Position numbers and translations under genes: made by a program
Notes under the pieces: model-generated
Databases searched by the model: none
Told to the model about the DNA's origin: nothing
Seen by the model: only the letters and a program-made list of their open reading frames with translations
NCBI GenBank assembly: GCA_040769125.1
Contig: JAXGLO010000001.1
Span: 1,116,001-1,180,000, forward strand
DNA length: 64,000 nt
Source of the DNA: CAIXSE01 sp040769125
GTDB taxonomy: Bacteria > Actinomycetota > Thermoleophilia > UBA2241
Direction: 5' to 3'
Shown: positions 41,598 through 50,678 of the stretch, piece after piece
How the letters are laid out: the number at the start of each line of letters is the position of its first letter
Position numbering within the stretch: the first letter of the stretch is position 1

Positions 41598-43754
41598 GTG
41601 TCAGCGTTCGTCGTCAATAACGCCATGCTGCTGGCGGTGATCTGCGGGCTGGTGGCCGTCGCGTACGGCATCCTGCTCATCCGCTGGCTGCTCGCCTTGC
41701 CGGCCGGCGACCAGGCGATGCAGCGTGTCGCAGGAGCGGTACAGGAGGGCGCCAAGGCGTACCTCAACCGCCAGTACCGTACCATCGCGATCGTCGGCGT
41801 CGTCGTCTTCGCCGTCCTTCTCGTCGCCCTCGGCGTCGGTAAGGACTGGACGTACGGCTGGCACGCTGCCGTCGGCTTCGTCGTCGGAGCGGTGCTCTCT
41901 GCCGCCGCCGGCTACATCGGCATGATGATCAGCGTGCGCGTCAACGTCCGGACGGCCGAGGCGGCTCGCAAGGGCCTTGGCCCCGCTCTTAAGGTGGCCT
42001 TCCGCGGCGGCTCGGTCACTGGCCTGCTCGTCGTAGGTCTCGCCCTTCTCGGCGTCACCGTGTACTACTGGATCACCAACGACGTCGCCGCCCTCGTGGG
42101 CCTGGGCTTCGGCGGCTCGCTCATCTCGGTGTTCGCCCGGGTCGGCGGCGGCATCTTCACGAAGGCCGCCGACGTGGGCGCGGATCTCGTCGGCAAGGTC
42201 GAGGCCGGCATCCCCGAGGACGACCCGCGCAATCCGGCGGTCATCGCCGACAACGTGGGCGACAACGTCGGCGACTGTGCCGGCATGGCCGCCGACCTCT
42301 TCGAGACGTACGCCGTCACAGCTGTTGCCGCCATGCTCCTCGCCTTCCTCACGTTCCGCCTCCACGGTGTAATCAACGTCACCGGTGTGACGAAAGGCAT
42401 GCTGATCAACTTGAGTTTCGGCGGCGAAGGGACTGTGTTCAAGCCGGCCGTCGTCTATCCGCTGGCGATCGGTGGCGTCTCCATCATCGCCAGTGTGATC
42501 GGCACGTTCTTCGTGCGTCTCGGGAGTTCCGGGAACATCATGAACGCCCTGTATAAGGGTCTTGCCGTCACGGCGTTCGTTGCCATCGCGCTCTTCTACC
42601 CCGTCACGCAGTGGCTCCTGGGCGGCCCTGTTGCACGGGCGTTCGGCGTGCCCAGCGTGCCGCGCCTCTTCTTCGCCGCCGTTGCGGGCGTCATCGTCAC
42701 CGCTCTCCTCGTGGTTATCACCGAGTACTACACGGCCACCCGTTACAAGCCCGTGAAGAGCATCGCTGCGGCGAGCGTCACCGGTCACGCCACCAACATC
42801 ATCCAGGGCCTGGCCATCTCCATGCAGTCCACCGCCCTGCCGGTGGTGGTCATCGCCATCGGCATCCTCGTGACGTACCAGCTTGCCGGGCTGTACGGAA
42901 TCGCCGTCGCCGTTATGGCCATGCTCTCCCTGACCGGCATCATCGTCGCGATCGACGCGTACGGCCCCATCACCGACAACGCTGGCGGCATCGCCGAGAT
43001 GGCCGGCATGCCGGACGAAGTACGCCAGACCACCGACCCGCTCGACGCGGTCGGCAACACCACCAAGGCGATCACCAAGGGCTACGCCATCGGCTCGGCC
43101 GGTTTTGCGGCGCTCATCCTGTTCGTCTCGTACACGCTCGATCTGAAGGATCACTTCCAGCAGGCGTACGGCTTCAAGGGCGTGCTTTCGTTCATGGTCG
43201 ACAATCCGTGGGTGCTCGTCGGCCTGTTCATCGGAGGCATGCTGCCGTATCTCTTCGCGTCGTACTGTATGCAGGCCGTCGGTAAGACCGGTGGCCAGGT
43301 TGTCGAAGAGGTCCGGCGCCAGTTCCGCGAGATCAAGGGCATCATGGACGGCAGCGGCAAGCCAGACTACGCCAGGGCCGTCGACATCGTTACCAGGTCG
43401 GCCATTCGGAAGATGATGCTCCCGGCCGCCATCCCGGTGCTCACGCCGATCATTATCGGGCTCGCCTTCCGCGAGAAGGGGTACCTGGTACTCGGCGGCG
43501 TGCTCATGGGCACCATCATCACCGGCATCTTCCTGGCAATTAGCATGACCTCTGGCGGCGGCGCCTGGGACAACGCCAAGAAGCTCATCGAAGACGGCGA
43601 GTACGGCGGCAAGGGCTCCGATGCCCATGCTGCGGCCGTCACCGGCGACACCGTTGGTGATCCCTACAAGGACACCGCCGGACCGGCGATCAACCCGATG
43701 ATCAAGGTCATCAACATCGTCGCCCTGCTCGTGATTCCGTTCCTCACCAAGTAG
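41598..43754 (+). CDS. hppA: K+-independent membrane H+-translocating pyrophosphatase
   Basis: The protein is 718 aa with about 16 membrane helices and a GTG start at 41598. The pyrophosphate site has DVGADLVGKVEAGIPEDDPR and DNVGDNVGDCAGMAADLFE. In GNTTKAITKGYAIGSAGFAA, Lys occupies the position that is Ala in K+-dependent enzymes, so this is the K+-independent, proton-pumping type. It couples PPi hydrolysis to H+ export and saves energy in an anaerobe. A 12-bp hairpin follows at 43778-43811. Confidence 0.97.
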   Translation: MSAFVVNNAMLLAVICGLVAVAYGILLIRWLLALPAGDQAMQRVAGAVQEGAKAYLNRQYRTIAIVGVVVFAVLLVALGVGKDWTYGWHAAVGFVVGAVLSAAAGYIGMMISVRVNVRTAEAARKGLGPALKVAFRGGSVTGLLVVGLALLGVTVYYWITNDVAALVGLGFGGSLISVFARVGGGIFTKAADVGADLVGKVEAGIPEDDPRNPAVIADNVGDNVGDCAGMAADLFETYAVTAVAAMLLAFLTFRLHGVINVTGVTKGMLINLSFGGEGTVFKPAVVYPLAIGGVSIIASVIGTFFVRLGSSGNIMNALYKGLAVTAFVAIALFYPVTQWLLGGPVARAFGVPSVPRLFFAAVAGVIVTALLVVITEYYTATRYKPVKSIAAASVTGHATNIIQGLAISMQSTALPVVVIAIGILVTYQLAGLYGIAVAVMAMLSLTGIIVAIDAYGPITDNAGGIAEMAGMPDEVRQTTDPLDAVGNTTKAITKGYAIGSAGFAALILFVSYTLDLKDHFQQAYGFKGVLSFMVDNPWVLVGLFIGGMLPYLFASYCMQAVGKTGGQVVEEVRRQFREIKGIMDGSGKPDYARAVDIVTRSAIRKMMLPAAIPVLTPIIIGLAFREKGYLVLGGVLMGTIITGIFLAISMTSGGGAWDNAKKLIEDGEYGGKGSDAHAAAVTGDTVGDPYKDTAGPAINPMIKVINIVALLVIPFLTK

Positions 43755-43777
43755 CAGACGCAGAGGCTTCTCATGAC

Positions 43778-43811
43778 GGGCCGGGCGCCGCTTGCAGGGG
43801 GCGCCCGGCCC
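43778..43811 (+). terminator. Hairpin terminator after hppA
   Basis: Perfect 12-bp arms gggccgggcgcc and ggcgcccggccc enclose a 10-base loop, 24 bases after the hppA stop. A short cgtttct follows. Confidence 0.7.
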
Positions 43812-43950
43812 GTCGCGTTTCTGGCCCCTGGGCCGGACCGCTCGTCTCCGGTCCTGTTGGTGCTCGCGCGGTTTGAGGGCGCGGTGGCGTACGGTAATCT
43901 TGGCCGGCGGCGCCATAGTCACATTACCGCCGACGACGAGGAGTCGCTCT

Positions 43951-44112
43951 GTGCGCAGGACCAAGCGCTTCATCGCCCTCGTGACGGGGGTGCTCGGGAT
44001 ACTGCTCGTGGTGCGCGCCGTCTCGGACGGGAGCGTGTGGCCCGTGTCGATCCAGCTCATCGCCGGCGTGCTTCTGATTGTGATGGCCTGGTTGCGTTTG
44101 CGCTCGCTGTGA
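43951..44112 (+). CDS. Small two-helix membrane protein
   Basis: This 53-aa product starts at the GTG at 43951 with GAGGAG about nine bases upstream. The sequence starts with basic residues (RRTKR), followed by two hydrophobic helices (FIALVTGVLGILLVV and VSIQLIAGVLLIVMAWL). The longer frame from 43792 includes the hppA terminator and is rejected. Function unknown. Confidence 0.5.
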   Translation: MRRTKRFIALVTGVLGILLVVRAVSDGSVWPVSIQLIAGVLLIVMAWLRLRSL

Positions 44113-44291
44113 CGGCGTCGCGCTCCACAACTTGTGAGCGCCGGGCGGCGAACGCTCTCCTTGCGGGGCTGATGCGCTGGTAGTATCCGAGGCGTGCCCG
44201 GGGGTGCGGCAGGTGTGGCTCGCGGGCATCTCGCGCTGCTTCGGGGGCGCGGGGCGTGGGCGACAAGATCCGCGGACGATGAGGGGTAGCG

Positions 44292-46466
44292 ATGCCCAGG
44301 CGCAAGTTCAGAGAGGGTGAGGAACTCCACAGGGTGCTGGGCGTGCCGGCCCTGTTCGGTACCGCGTACGGCAACGTCGGCTCGTCGATCTACTACGCGC
44401 TGGGTGTTGTGGCGGCTTCGGCCATGGGCGCCACGCCGCTCGTGTTCGTGCTCACCGGTCTTCTCTTCATGTCGACCGCGTGGACGTACGCGGAGGCCAC
44501 CGCCGCTCTGCCGGAGGCGGGAGGCTCCGCGAGCTTCGCGCGGCGCGCCTTCAACGAGTTCGTGAGCTTCGGCGTGGGCTGGGGCCAGATGCTCGTCTAC
44601 ACGGCGACGATCGCCATCTCCTCGCTCTTCGTGCCTCACTACCTCTCGGTCTTCTGGCCGATTCTGAGGGAGTGGCCGTTCAACGCCCTCGGCGGTATCG
44701 CTGTGGCTCTCGTCCTGATGGCCATCAATGTCATCGGCATCAAGGAAGCGGCGTTCGTCAACATCCTGCTCGCCCTGCTCGATCTTGCCACGCAGCTCCT
44801 GATCGTTGTCGTGGCCCTCATCCTGCTGTTTGAGCCGAAGATCCTCATCGAGCAGATCCAGTTCGGCGTGGCGCCGACCTGGAAGCAGTTCCTGTACGGG
44901 CTGGCCATCGGCACCGTCGCCTACACGGGCATCGAGACCGTGTCGAACATGGCTGCGGAGGCCAAGAATCCGGGGCGTGACGTGCCTCGCGCCATGAACT
45001 ACGTCATCGTCGCGGTCCTTGCCGTGTGCATCATCATGCCGCTTGCCGGCCTGTCGGCGATGCCGGTGGGCTACAACCAGGTGCCGATGGATCCGGCGAA
45101 GCCGGGCTATACGCTGCCTGTCGAGGTCGTGCCCGGCGAGCCCAAAGACACATGGGTGCTCGCCTCCAACAGAGATACGACCGTCTATGTCCCCGTCGAG
45201 GAGCAGGGCGGCAAGATGGTCATCCCCGCGCAGCAACCCGACCTGAAGAACGTATCCGTTGTCGACGGCGTGAACGTGGCGCGTCTCTACGGCACGCAGC
45301 TCGGCAGCAACTACAGTGAGGACCCGGTGCTCGGTATTGTGCGCTTCTTGCCGGACAACATTGGATGGGTGAAATCGGGTCTGGAGATCTGGGTCGGTAT
45401 CCTCGCCGCCACGATCCTGTTCATCGGGGCGAACGCCGGCCTCATCGGCGTCTCTCGCCTCACCTACTCGTTCGGCATGCGCCGCCAGATGCCGCCGCAG
45501 CTCGGCCGCATGCACGCCCGCCGCATGACGCCGTACATCTCGATCATCCTGTTCGGTATCGTCGCCTGCGTGCTCATCTTCCCGGGCCGCATCGGCCTTC
45601 TCACGGATCTCTACGTGTTCGGCTCCATGATCTCATTCACGGCGGCGCACGTGTCGGTCATTATGCTGCGCATCAAGGAGCCCGATCTCGAGCGTCCCTG
45701 GCGGGCGCCGCTCAACATCAACGTGCGGGGCCACAGCCTTCCGCTCACCGCCATTCTCGGCGGGCTGGGGACCTTCGCGGTCTGGGTGGTGGTTGTCTGG
45801 TTCCAGTCTTACAGCCGCCTGGTCGGCTTTGCCTGGATCCTTGTGGGCCTCGCGGTCTACGTCGCTTACAGGCGGGCCAAGGGCTACTCGCTCACTCGGC
45901 CCGTCGCCCTTACGAAGACGCCCGTCTCGATGCAGGCCGACGTGCAGTACAACCAGATTCTCGTGCCGATCACCGGCACACGCATCAGCGACGAGGTTAT
46001 GGTGCTCGCCTGCCAGCTGGCCACCGAGAAGGGCTCTTCGATCCACGGGCTCTACGTGATCGAGGTGCCGCTCAACCTTCCCTTGACCGCCCGCCTCGCC
46101 AGCGAGCACGACAAAGCCGAGAAGGTCCTGGCCACGGCCGCCCTGATCGCGAGCCAGTTCAAAGTTCGGTTCACGCCCCACGTCGTCGTCGCGCGACAGG
46201 CGGGCCGGGCGATCGTCGAAGAGGCGATCCGGCAGCGGTCCGAGGTCATCATGCTCGGGACCGCCCGGCGCCGGCGAGTCGGCGAGCGCGTCTTCGGGCG
46301 TACGCTGGACTATGTGATCGACCACGCCCCTTGTGAGGTCCTCCTCGACATCGTCACGAAGGAGCATCCGACGGAGGGGTCCAGCCAGCTGGAAGTGGTG
46401 TCCTTCGGCATGAAGGTGGCGCGCGCGGCTTCGCAAGCGACCACGCAGGGTTCTGGCCAACAGTGA
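44292..46466 (+). CDS. APC-superfamily permease with C-terminal universal-stress (USP) domain
   Basis: The protein is 724 aa. Residues 15-530 form an APC-type permease of about 12 helices, with an N-terminal GTAYGNVGSSIYYALG unwinding segment. A large extracytoplasmic insertion lies at about residues 260-345 between helices. Residues 555-690 form a USP domain (YNQILVPITGTRISDEVMV, and the later VIMLGTARRRRVGERVFG nucleotide loop). KimA-type K+ importers share the APC plus cytosolic nucleotide-binding layout. Two TrkA proteins follow within 11 bp, so potassium or amino-acid transport gated by nucleotides is the best guess. Confidence 0.85.
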   Translation: MPRRKFREGEELHRVLGVPALFGTAYGNVGSSIYYALGVVAASAMGATPLVFVLTGLLFMSTAWTYAEATAALPEAGGSASFARRAFNEFVSFGVGWGQMLVYTATIAISSLFVPHYLSVFWPILREWPFNALGGIAVALVLMAINVIGIKEAAFVNILLALLDLATQLLIVVVALILLFEPKILIEQIQFGVAPTWKQFLYGLAIGTVAYTGIETVSNMAAEAKNPGRDVPRAMNYVIVAVLAVCIIMPLAGLSAMPVGYNQVPMDPAKPGYTLPVEVVPGEPKDTWVLASNRDTTVYVPVEEQGGKMVIPAQQPDLKNVSVVDGVNVARLYGTQLGSNYSEDPVLGIVRFLPDNIGWVKSGLEIWVGILAATILFIGANAGLIGVSRLTYSFGMRRQMPPQLGRMHARRMTPYISIILFGIVACVLIFPGRIGLLTDLYVFGSMISFTAAHVSVIMLRIKEPDLERPWRAPLNINVRGHSLPLTAILGGLGTFAVWVVVVWFQSYSRLVGFAWILVGLAVYVAYRRAKGYSLTRPVALTKTPVSMQADVQYNQILVPITGTRISDEVMVLACQLATEKGSSIHGLYVIEVPLNLPLTARLASEHDKAEKVLATAALIASQFKVRFTPHVVVARQAGRAIVEEAIRQRSEVIMLGTARRRRVGERVFGRTLDYVIDHAPCEVLLDIVTKEHPTEGSSQLEVVSFGMKVARAASQATTQGSGQQ

Positions 46467-46476
46467 GGGGTGACAT

Positions 46477-46899
46477 ATGCATGTCGTAATCGCAGGCTGC
46501 GGACGCGTGGGCTCCGGTCTCGCCTACGACCTCGTGGCCCAGGGCTTCGAGGTCGCTGTGATCGACAGAAGCCCCGAGCCCTTCCATGTGCTCGGCGACG
46601 ACTTCCCCGGTGAGTTCGTGGTCGGGCACGCTCTCCACTACGAGGTCCTGCGCAGGGCGAACATCAAGGATGCGGTGGCCATGGTCGCCTGTACGGGCGG
46701 CGACAACACCAACATCGTCGTCGCGCAGATCGCGAAGAAGCGGTACGGCGTCGACTGCGCGGTGGCGCGCGTCTACGATCCCCTGCGGGCGGAACTCTTC
46801 GCGCAGGTGGGGATTCGCACCGTGTGCCCCACGCGAGACACGCGGGTGTCGCTGTACGATGCGGTGCGAGCCTGTCAGATGCCGGCGAGAAAGGACTGA
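46477..46899 (+). CDS. TrkA-N (RCK) domain protein
   Basis: This 140-aa protein is a single Rossmann RCK-N domain: MHVVIAGCGRVGSGLAYDL, a DRSPEPFHVL segment at the adenosine-ribose site, and CTGGDNTNIVVAQIAKK. There is no TrkA-C domain. It binds NAD(H) or ATP/ADP and probably forms a ring with the product of the next gene, 3 bp away, to gate the permease upstream. Confidence 0.9.
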   Translation: MHVVIAGCGRVGSGLAYDLVAQGFEVAVIDRSPEPFHVLGDDFPGEFVVGHALHYEVLRRANIKDAVAMVACTGGDNTNIVVAQIAKKRYGVDCAVARVYDPLRAELFAQVGIRTVCPTRDTRVSLYDAVRACQMPARKD

Positions 46900-46902
46900 G
46901 CG

Positions 46903-47619
46903 ATGTTCGTGCTCATCGTTGGCGGCGGCAAGGTCGGCTACAGCGCCGCGATCCAGCTCCGGCTTCTCGGGCACGAGGTGGCGCTGGTAGAAAAGCGCAA
47001 GGCGCGCTTCGACTTTCTCTCGCCGGCGCTCGAGGACTCGCTCGTCTTCGGCGACGGCAGCGAGGTCTGGGTTCTCGAGAAAGCAGGGGTGGGGCGTGCC
47101 GATCTCGTGGTTGCCGTCACCGGCGACGACGAGGACAACATCGTCGTCTCTCAGATCGCCAGGCTGAAGTACGGCGTGCCCAAGGTCGTGGCACGGGTCA
47201 ACAATCCTTACAACCAGGTGACCTTCGACCTTCTCGGCGTCGAGCCGACCGTCTGCGGCGCTACCACAATGCTCAACCTGATCCTCCACGAGCTGCCCGC
47301 ACACAAGTTCGTCCACCTGCTGTCACTGCGGCAGGAGGGTTTCGAGCTGGTGGAGCTCGAGGTCAGCGAGAGCTCGCCGTTCGCCAATACGTGCGTCCAG
47401 GACATCGACCTGCCGGACGGCGTCCTCCTTGCGGCCATCATTCGTGACGGCCAGGCGCTGGTGGCGCGAGGGCCCACCATGATCCTCGCCAGCGACTACG
47501 TCCTCTGCCTGCTGCCTCGTGGTAAGGAGAAGGAGCTCATCAAGGTCTTCCTGCCGGGTGAGGTGCCCGAGAAGGTGCAGGAGGAGTCGGAGCTGGACAC
47601 CAGCGAGGGGGAGGAGTGA
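46903..47619 (+). CDS. TrkA protein (RCK-N plus TrkA-C)
   Basis: The protein is 238 aa. The N-terminal Rossmann domain has MFVLIVGGGKVGYSAAIQL and VTGDDEDNIVVSQIARL. A TrkA-C domain follows (about residues 145-215: FELVELEVSESSPFANTCV, RDGQALVARGPTMIL), then an acidic tail. TrkA-C often binds c-di-AMP or other ligands. As the last gene of the permease-TrkA-TrkA operon it is probably the regulatory subunit. Confidence 0.92.
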   Translation: MFVLIVGGGKVGYSAAIQLRLLGHEVALVEKRKARFDFLSPALEDSLVFGDGSEVWVLEKAGVGRADLVVAVTGDDEDNIVVSQIARLKYGVPKVVARVNNPYNQVTFDLLGVEPTVCGATTMLNLILHELPAHKFVHLLSLRQEGFELVELEVSESSPFANTCVQDIDLPDGVLLAAIIRDGQALVARGPTMILASDYVLCLLPRGKEKELIKVFLPGEVPEKVQEESELDTSEGEE

Positions 47620-47714
47620 TGTGGGCCGCGGCCGCGCCTGGGCTCCCGGTTGATTCCGGGCGACCTCGTCGGTAGCATGATGCGCGCTCTCGCGGAGCCC
47701 TTCGCTTCGCCTGT

Positions 47715-47790
47715 GGCGAGGTAGCTCAGTTGGTAGAGCACGCGACTGAAAATCGCGGTGTCGACGGTTCAATTCCGCCCCTCGCCACCA
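47715..47790 (+). tRNA. tRNA-Phe (GAA)
   Basis: The 76-nt cloverleaf has acceptor GGCGAGG/CCTCGCC, anticodon loop CTGAAAA (anticodon GAA), T loop TTCAATT and an encoded CCA. Confidence 0.97.
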
Positions 47791-48103
47791 CTCCTTCCGC
47801 CAGTCGATCGACGTATTCGCGCCGTATGTGACTGTTCTTCGCGCGCCCGCCGACGAGCTTCGCGAGGCCCTTTTGCGCCAGCCCGGTTCACCGTTGCGCG
47901 CGCTCAACCCCGCATTCCCCGGTGGGCGGCTCATCGTCTGGCTGGCGGCTGGCCGTGTGGGTGGTACACTGGGGGTGCGGTTGCTCCAGGGCCGCGTTAC
48001 TCTGGTCGGGCTTGTGCGTGTGGGCCCGGTTTCACGGAGGTCATCACCGCACGATGTCTGGTCGCCTGAGGCATGGGGCACTCAGGGGGGAAGGAGGCGC
48101 TTG
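47791..48103 (+). promoter_or_regulatory. 313-bp leader region before the radical SAM gene, with TACACT box
   Basis: No gene is supported here, although the downstream frame stays open. TACACT at 47964-47969 is the probable -10 and implies a leader of about 130 bases, long enough for regulation. I could not recognise a riboswitch or attenuator fold. The AAGGAGG at 48091-48097 serves the next gene. Confidence 0.35.
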
Positions 48104-49507
48104 ATGGGTCGCACGGACGGTCTCTACACGGCCGTACAGAGGCGTGTGATCAACCAGATGCTGAATCTGGCTGCGAGTGACGACAAAGCCAAGATTGTCA
48201 GAGCCTTCCATCTCGCGGAGAAGATCACACCCGACCAGTACAAAGGGTGGGTTCGCAACGTGGCCGACAAGGTGGAGGCCGACCACCCGGCGCTCGGTAT
48301 CGCTCGGCATGTCGCCGGCCGACTGAGCCCGCGCTGCCGCGACCGCTTTATCGAATGCCTTATCGTCAACACGCTGCTTCGCGGAGTTGCCAAGCGCAAG
48401 CAGCTGGTCGAGGCGACCGGCCACAATGCGCCGACGACGATCCTCATGAGCCCGACCATGCGCTGCAACCTCATGTGCGAGGGCTGCTACGCGGCAGAGT
48501 ACTCGCCTGACGAGGATCTCGAGCGCTCGCTTCTGCAGAAGGTCGTGGACGAGGGCAACGACATGGGTGTGTACCTCTTCACGATGCTCGGCGGAGAGCC
48601 GTTCATCTACGACGACCTGCTCGATTTCGCGCGCGCCAACCCCGACTCGTACTTCCAGGTGTTCACCAACGGCACGCTGCTCGACGACGACGTAGTAGAC
48701 GAGCTCGCGGATCTGGGCAACATTGCGCCTATGCTGAGCCTGGAGGGAAGCCCTGAGATGACGGATAGTCGTCGGGGCGCCGGCGTGCACGCCCAGGTCC
48801 TCGAGACCATGGATCGTCTCGGAGACGCGGGGGTTCTCTTCGGCTACTCGGTGACGGTGACCCGCAGCAACTGGCGGATGCTGGTGAGCGACGAGTTCGT
48901 CGACCCGCTCATCGCGAAGGGCGCCAAGCTCGGCTGGCACTTCCTGTACATGCCGCTCGGCCGCCACCCGAGCACCGAGCCCATGGTCACGCCTGAGGAG
49001 CGCAATGAGTTCCGCGAGGAGATCCTTCGCGTGCGCAACACCAAGGAGGTCTTCCCGGTGGACTTCTGGGGAGATGCTCCCTTCGTGGGCGGGTGTATTG
49101 CCGGCAAGCACTACATGCACATCAACAGTGAGGGCCAGGTTGAGCCCTGCATCTTCACGCACTTCGCGACCGACAACATCCGGGACGTCAGTCTGTTTGA
49201 GGCGTTCAACTCGCCGTACTTCCGCGAGATCCGCAGCAGGCAGCCTTTTAACGACAATCTGCTGATGCCGTGCATGCTGATCGACAATCCGCACCACTCG
49301 AGGGAGATCATGGAGCTCACGGGCGCTCAGCCGACTCACCCGGGCGCGGACTGCATGTTCACGGAGCTGCGTGAGGCACTGGACACGTACTCGGCCGAGG
49401 TGGAGCACGTGTACGGACCGGTCTGGAGCTGCATGGCCAGCAAGAAGGCGGCGGCTAAGGCGAATAAGGATAAGGACAAGGACGAGGATCTGACGCCTGC
49501 GAGGTGA
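48104..49507 (+). CDS. Radical SAM protein with SPASM-like C-terminal cysteines
   Basis: The protein is 467 aa from the ATG at 48104 behind AAGGAGG. A 115-residue N-terminal helical region precedes the cluster motif SPTMRCNLMCEGCYAAEY (C-x3-C-x2-C). FTMLGGEPFIYDD and FTNGTLLDD are radical SAM core strands. In the C-terminal part, GGCIAGKHYMHINSEG, VEPCIFTHF, LLMPCMLIDNP and a later GADCMF give spaced cysteines for auxiliary clusters, as in SPASM enzymes. The tail is Lys/Asp-rich. No peptide substrate gene is visible beside it, so the reaction is unknown. Confidence 0.85.
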   Translation: MGRTDGLYTAVQRRVINQMLNLAASDDKAKIVRAFHLAEKITPDQYKGWVRNVADKVEADHPALGIARHVAGRLSPRCRDRFIECLIVNTLLRGVAKRKQLVEATGHNAPTTILMSPTMRCNLMCEGCYAAEYSPDEDLERSLLQKVVDEGNDMGVYLFTMLGGEPFIYDDLLDFARANPDSYFQVFTNGTLLDDDVVDELADLGNIAPMLSLEGSPEMTDSRRGAGVHAQVLETMDRLGDAGVLFGYSVTVTRSNWRMLVSDEFVDPLIAKGAKLGWHFLYMPLGRHPSTEPMVTPEERNEFREEILRVRNTKEVFPVDFWGDAPFVGGCIAGKHYMHINSEGQVEPCIFTHFATDNIRDVSLFEAFNSPYFREIRSRQPFNDNLLMPCMLIDNPHHSREIMELTGAQPTHPGADCMFTELREALDTYSAEVEHVYGPVWSCMASKKAAAKANKDKDKDEDLTPAR

Positions 49508-49585
49508 GCGGTGCTCTCGCTCGCGGGCGGCGGGTCGCGGTTGCGACCCACCGCCCGGATGCTCTGTGTACTCTGAGCGCTGAGA

Positions 49586-50380
49586 TCAGGCACTCTGCGC
49601 GTGCTCGCGACGCCAGCGGCAGTGGGGCAGCGGGCAGCTCGCCATGCGCGCCGCGTCGCAGATCTCGCAGCGTTGAGAGGCGGCGCTGATGGGGAGATCG
49701 AAGGTTCCGTTGGGCGACTCGCCGAGGTGCAATACAGCGTGGAGGGCGCGTGAGACGGCCTTCATGTCGGCGAAGGTGTCGGCCTTCTCGGGGAGGTCGA
49801 TGAGTCCCATGCGCACGGCGCGCTTGCGCACGCGACCGTCCGGGACGCAGGCGTAACGGTCGAGCGCCTCGCTCGCCCACAGCTTGTAGCGGCGCATCTC
49901 CCTGACCGCCCAGAAGGCGCGCGACTTGAGCGCACCTCCGGAGGCGGCGTGCAGGACGTCGACGGCGACATCGGGGTCGGCGGGCTCGGGGAGCAGAGCG
50001 CCCCACGCGTCCCTGGCCTCAGCGAGGCGCACGAAGTCGACGATCTTGCCTTTGCTGTCGTTGCGCGAGACGGGGGGATCGAGGGCGTAGCGCCTCAGGT
50101 CGAAGTCGCCGGTGAAGAGCCCGTCGATGACGCCGGCCGCGTCGATACGCCTCCAGTCGGCGTCGACCACGGCTTCGGGCGCCGGCTGCGCCGCGAGGGC
50201 GCCGTAGCACAGCAGCCGGTAGAAAAGCAGGCTGCGCACGGAGGAATCCGCGGCAAAACGCTCGCGCTCTTCGGCATTGAACACTGCGGGCGGCTGGTGC
50301 TGTGAGGCGAGGTAGGCCTGGGCGAGAAACGCGACGTTCTCTCGCCGCTCGCGGTTGGTAAGGACGGTGGTGTCGTTCAC
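49586..50380 (-). CDS. Unknown protein with a four-cysteine C-terminal motif
   Basis: The 264-aa, mainly helical protein has WRRIDAAGVIDGLFTGDFD, RNDSKGKIVDFVRLAEARD and EMRRYKLWASEALDRY segments. It ends with CEICDAARMASCPLPHC, a C-x2-C-x7-C-x4-C pattern that could bind zinc or an FeS cluster, followed by a basic tail. The codon pattern supports a real gene. I recognise no family. It is convergent with the radical SAM gene and divergent from the activase. Confidence 0.6.
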   Translation of the reverse strand: MNDTTVLTNRERRENVAFLAQAYLASQHQPPAVFNAEERERFAADSSVRSLLFYRLLCYGALAAQPAPEAVVDADWRRIDAAGVIDGLFTGDFDLRRYALDPPVSRNDSKGKIVDFVRLAEARDAWGALLPEPADPDVAVDVLHAASGGALKSRAFWAVREMRRYKLWASEALDRYACVPDGRVRKRAVRMGLIDLPEKADTFADMKAVSRALHAVLHLGESPNGTFDLPISAASQRCEICDAARMASCPLPHCRWRREHAQSA

Positions 50381-50678
50381 GATGCCTCCAGACGACGAGG
50401 GTGTCGCCGGCCGCAGGACCGGCTCATTGATCGCGAGCCTAGCGACCGCTGCCGCTGCCCGACAGGCTCACGGAGGGCCTCCTCGGATGACGCTGACGGC
50501 GTCGTTCGGGGCACGGGTTTTCGGCGTGGCTTATGACCGCGTGCCGGGCACGGACGCGTCCGACCGAGCGCCTGGTGTTCCGGCCGGTTGCGCGTTTGCC
50601 CGTGTCTGGGGCGGCGGCTAGACTGACAGTTCGTCACGAGGCGGGCTGGGGCCCGCAGGAGGTGCTCGTCTTCCAACC

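Noticed and set aside
43792..43950. Longer form of the small membrane protein
   Set aside because: It would begin inside the hppA terminator hairpin. The GTG at 43951 has a ribosome-binding site and begins at the basic/hydrophobic boundary.
44113..44291. c-di-AMP (ydaO-type) riboswitch before the permease
   Set aside because: This was an attractive idea for K+ transport, but I could not match the conserved GGGGA/pseudoknot elements by eye. A covariance-model search would settle it.
41601..45515. 1304-codon open frame antisense to hppA and the permease
   Set aside because: It spans two clear sense genes and their intergenic terminator. Its composition is that of a frame shadow.
47828..48103. 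N-terminal extension of the radical SAM protein (92 codons)
   Set aside because: It overlaps a TACACT promoter box, has no conserved sequence and no ribosome-binding site; AAGGAGG precedes the ATG at 48104.
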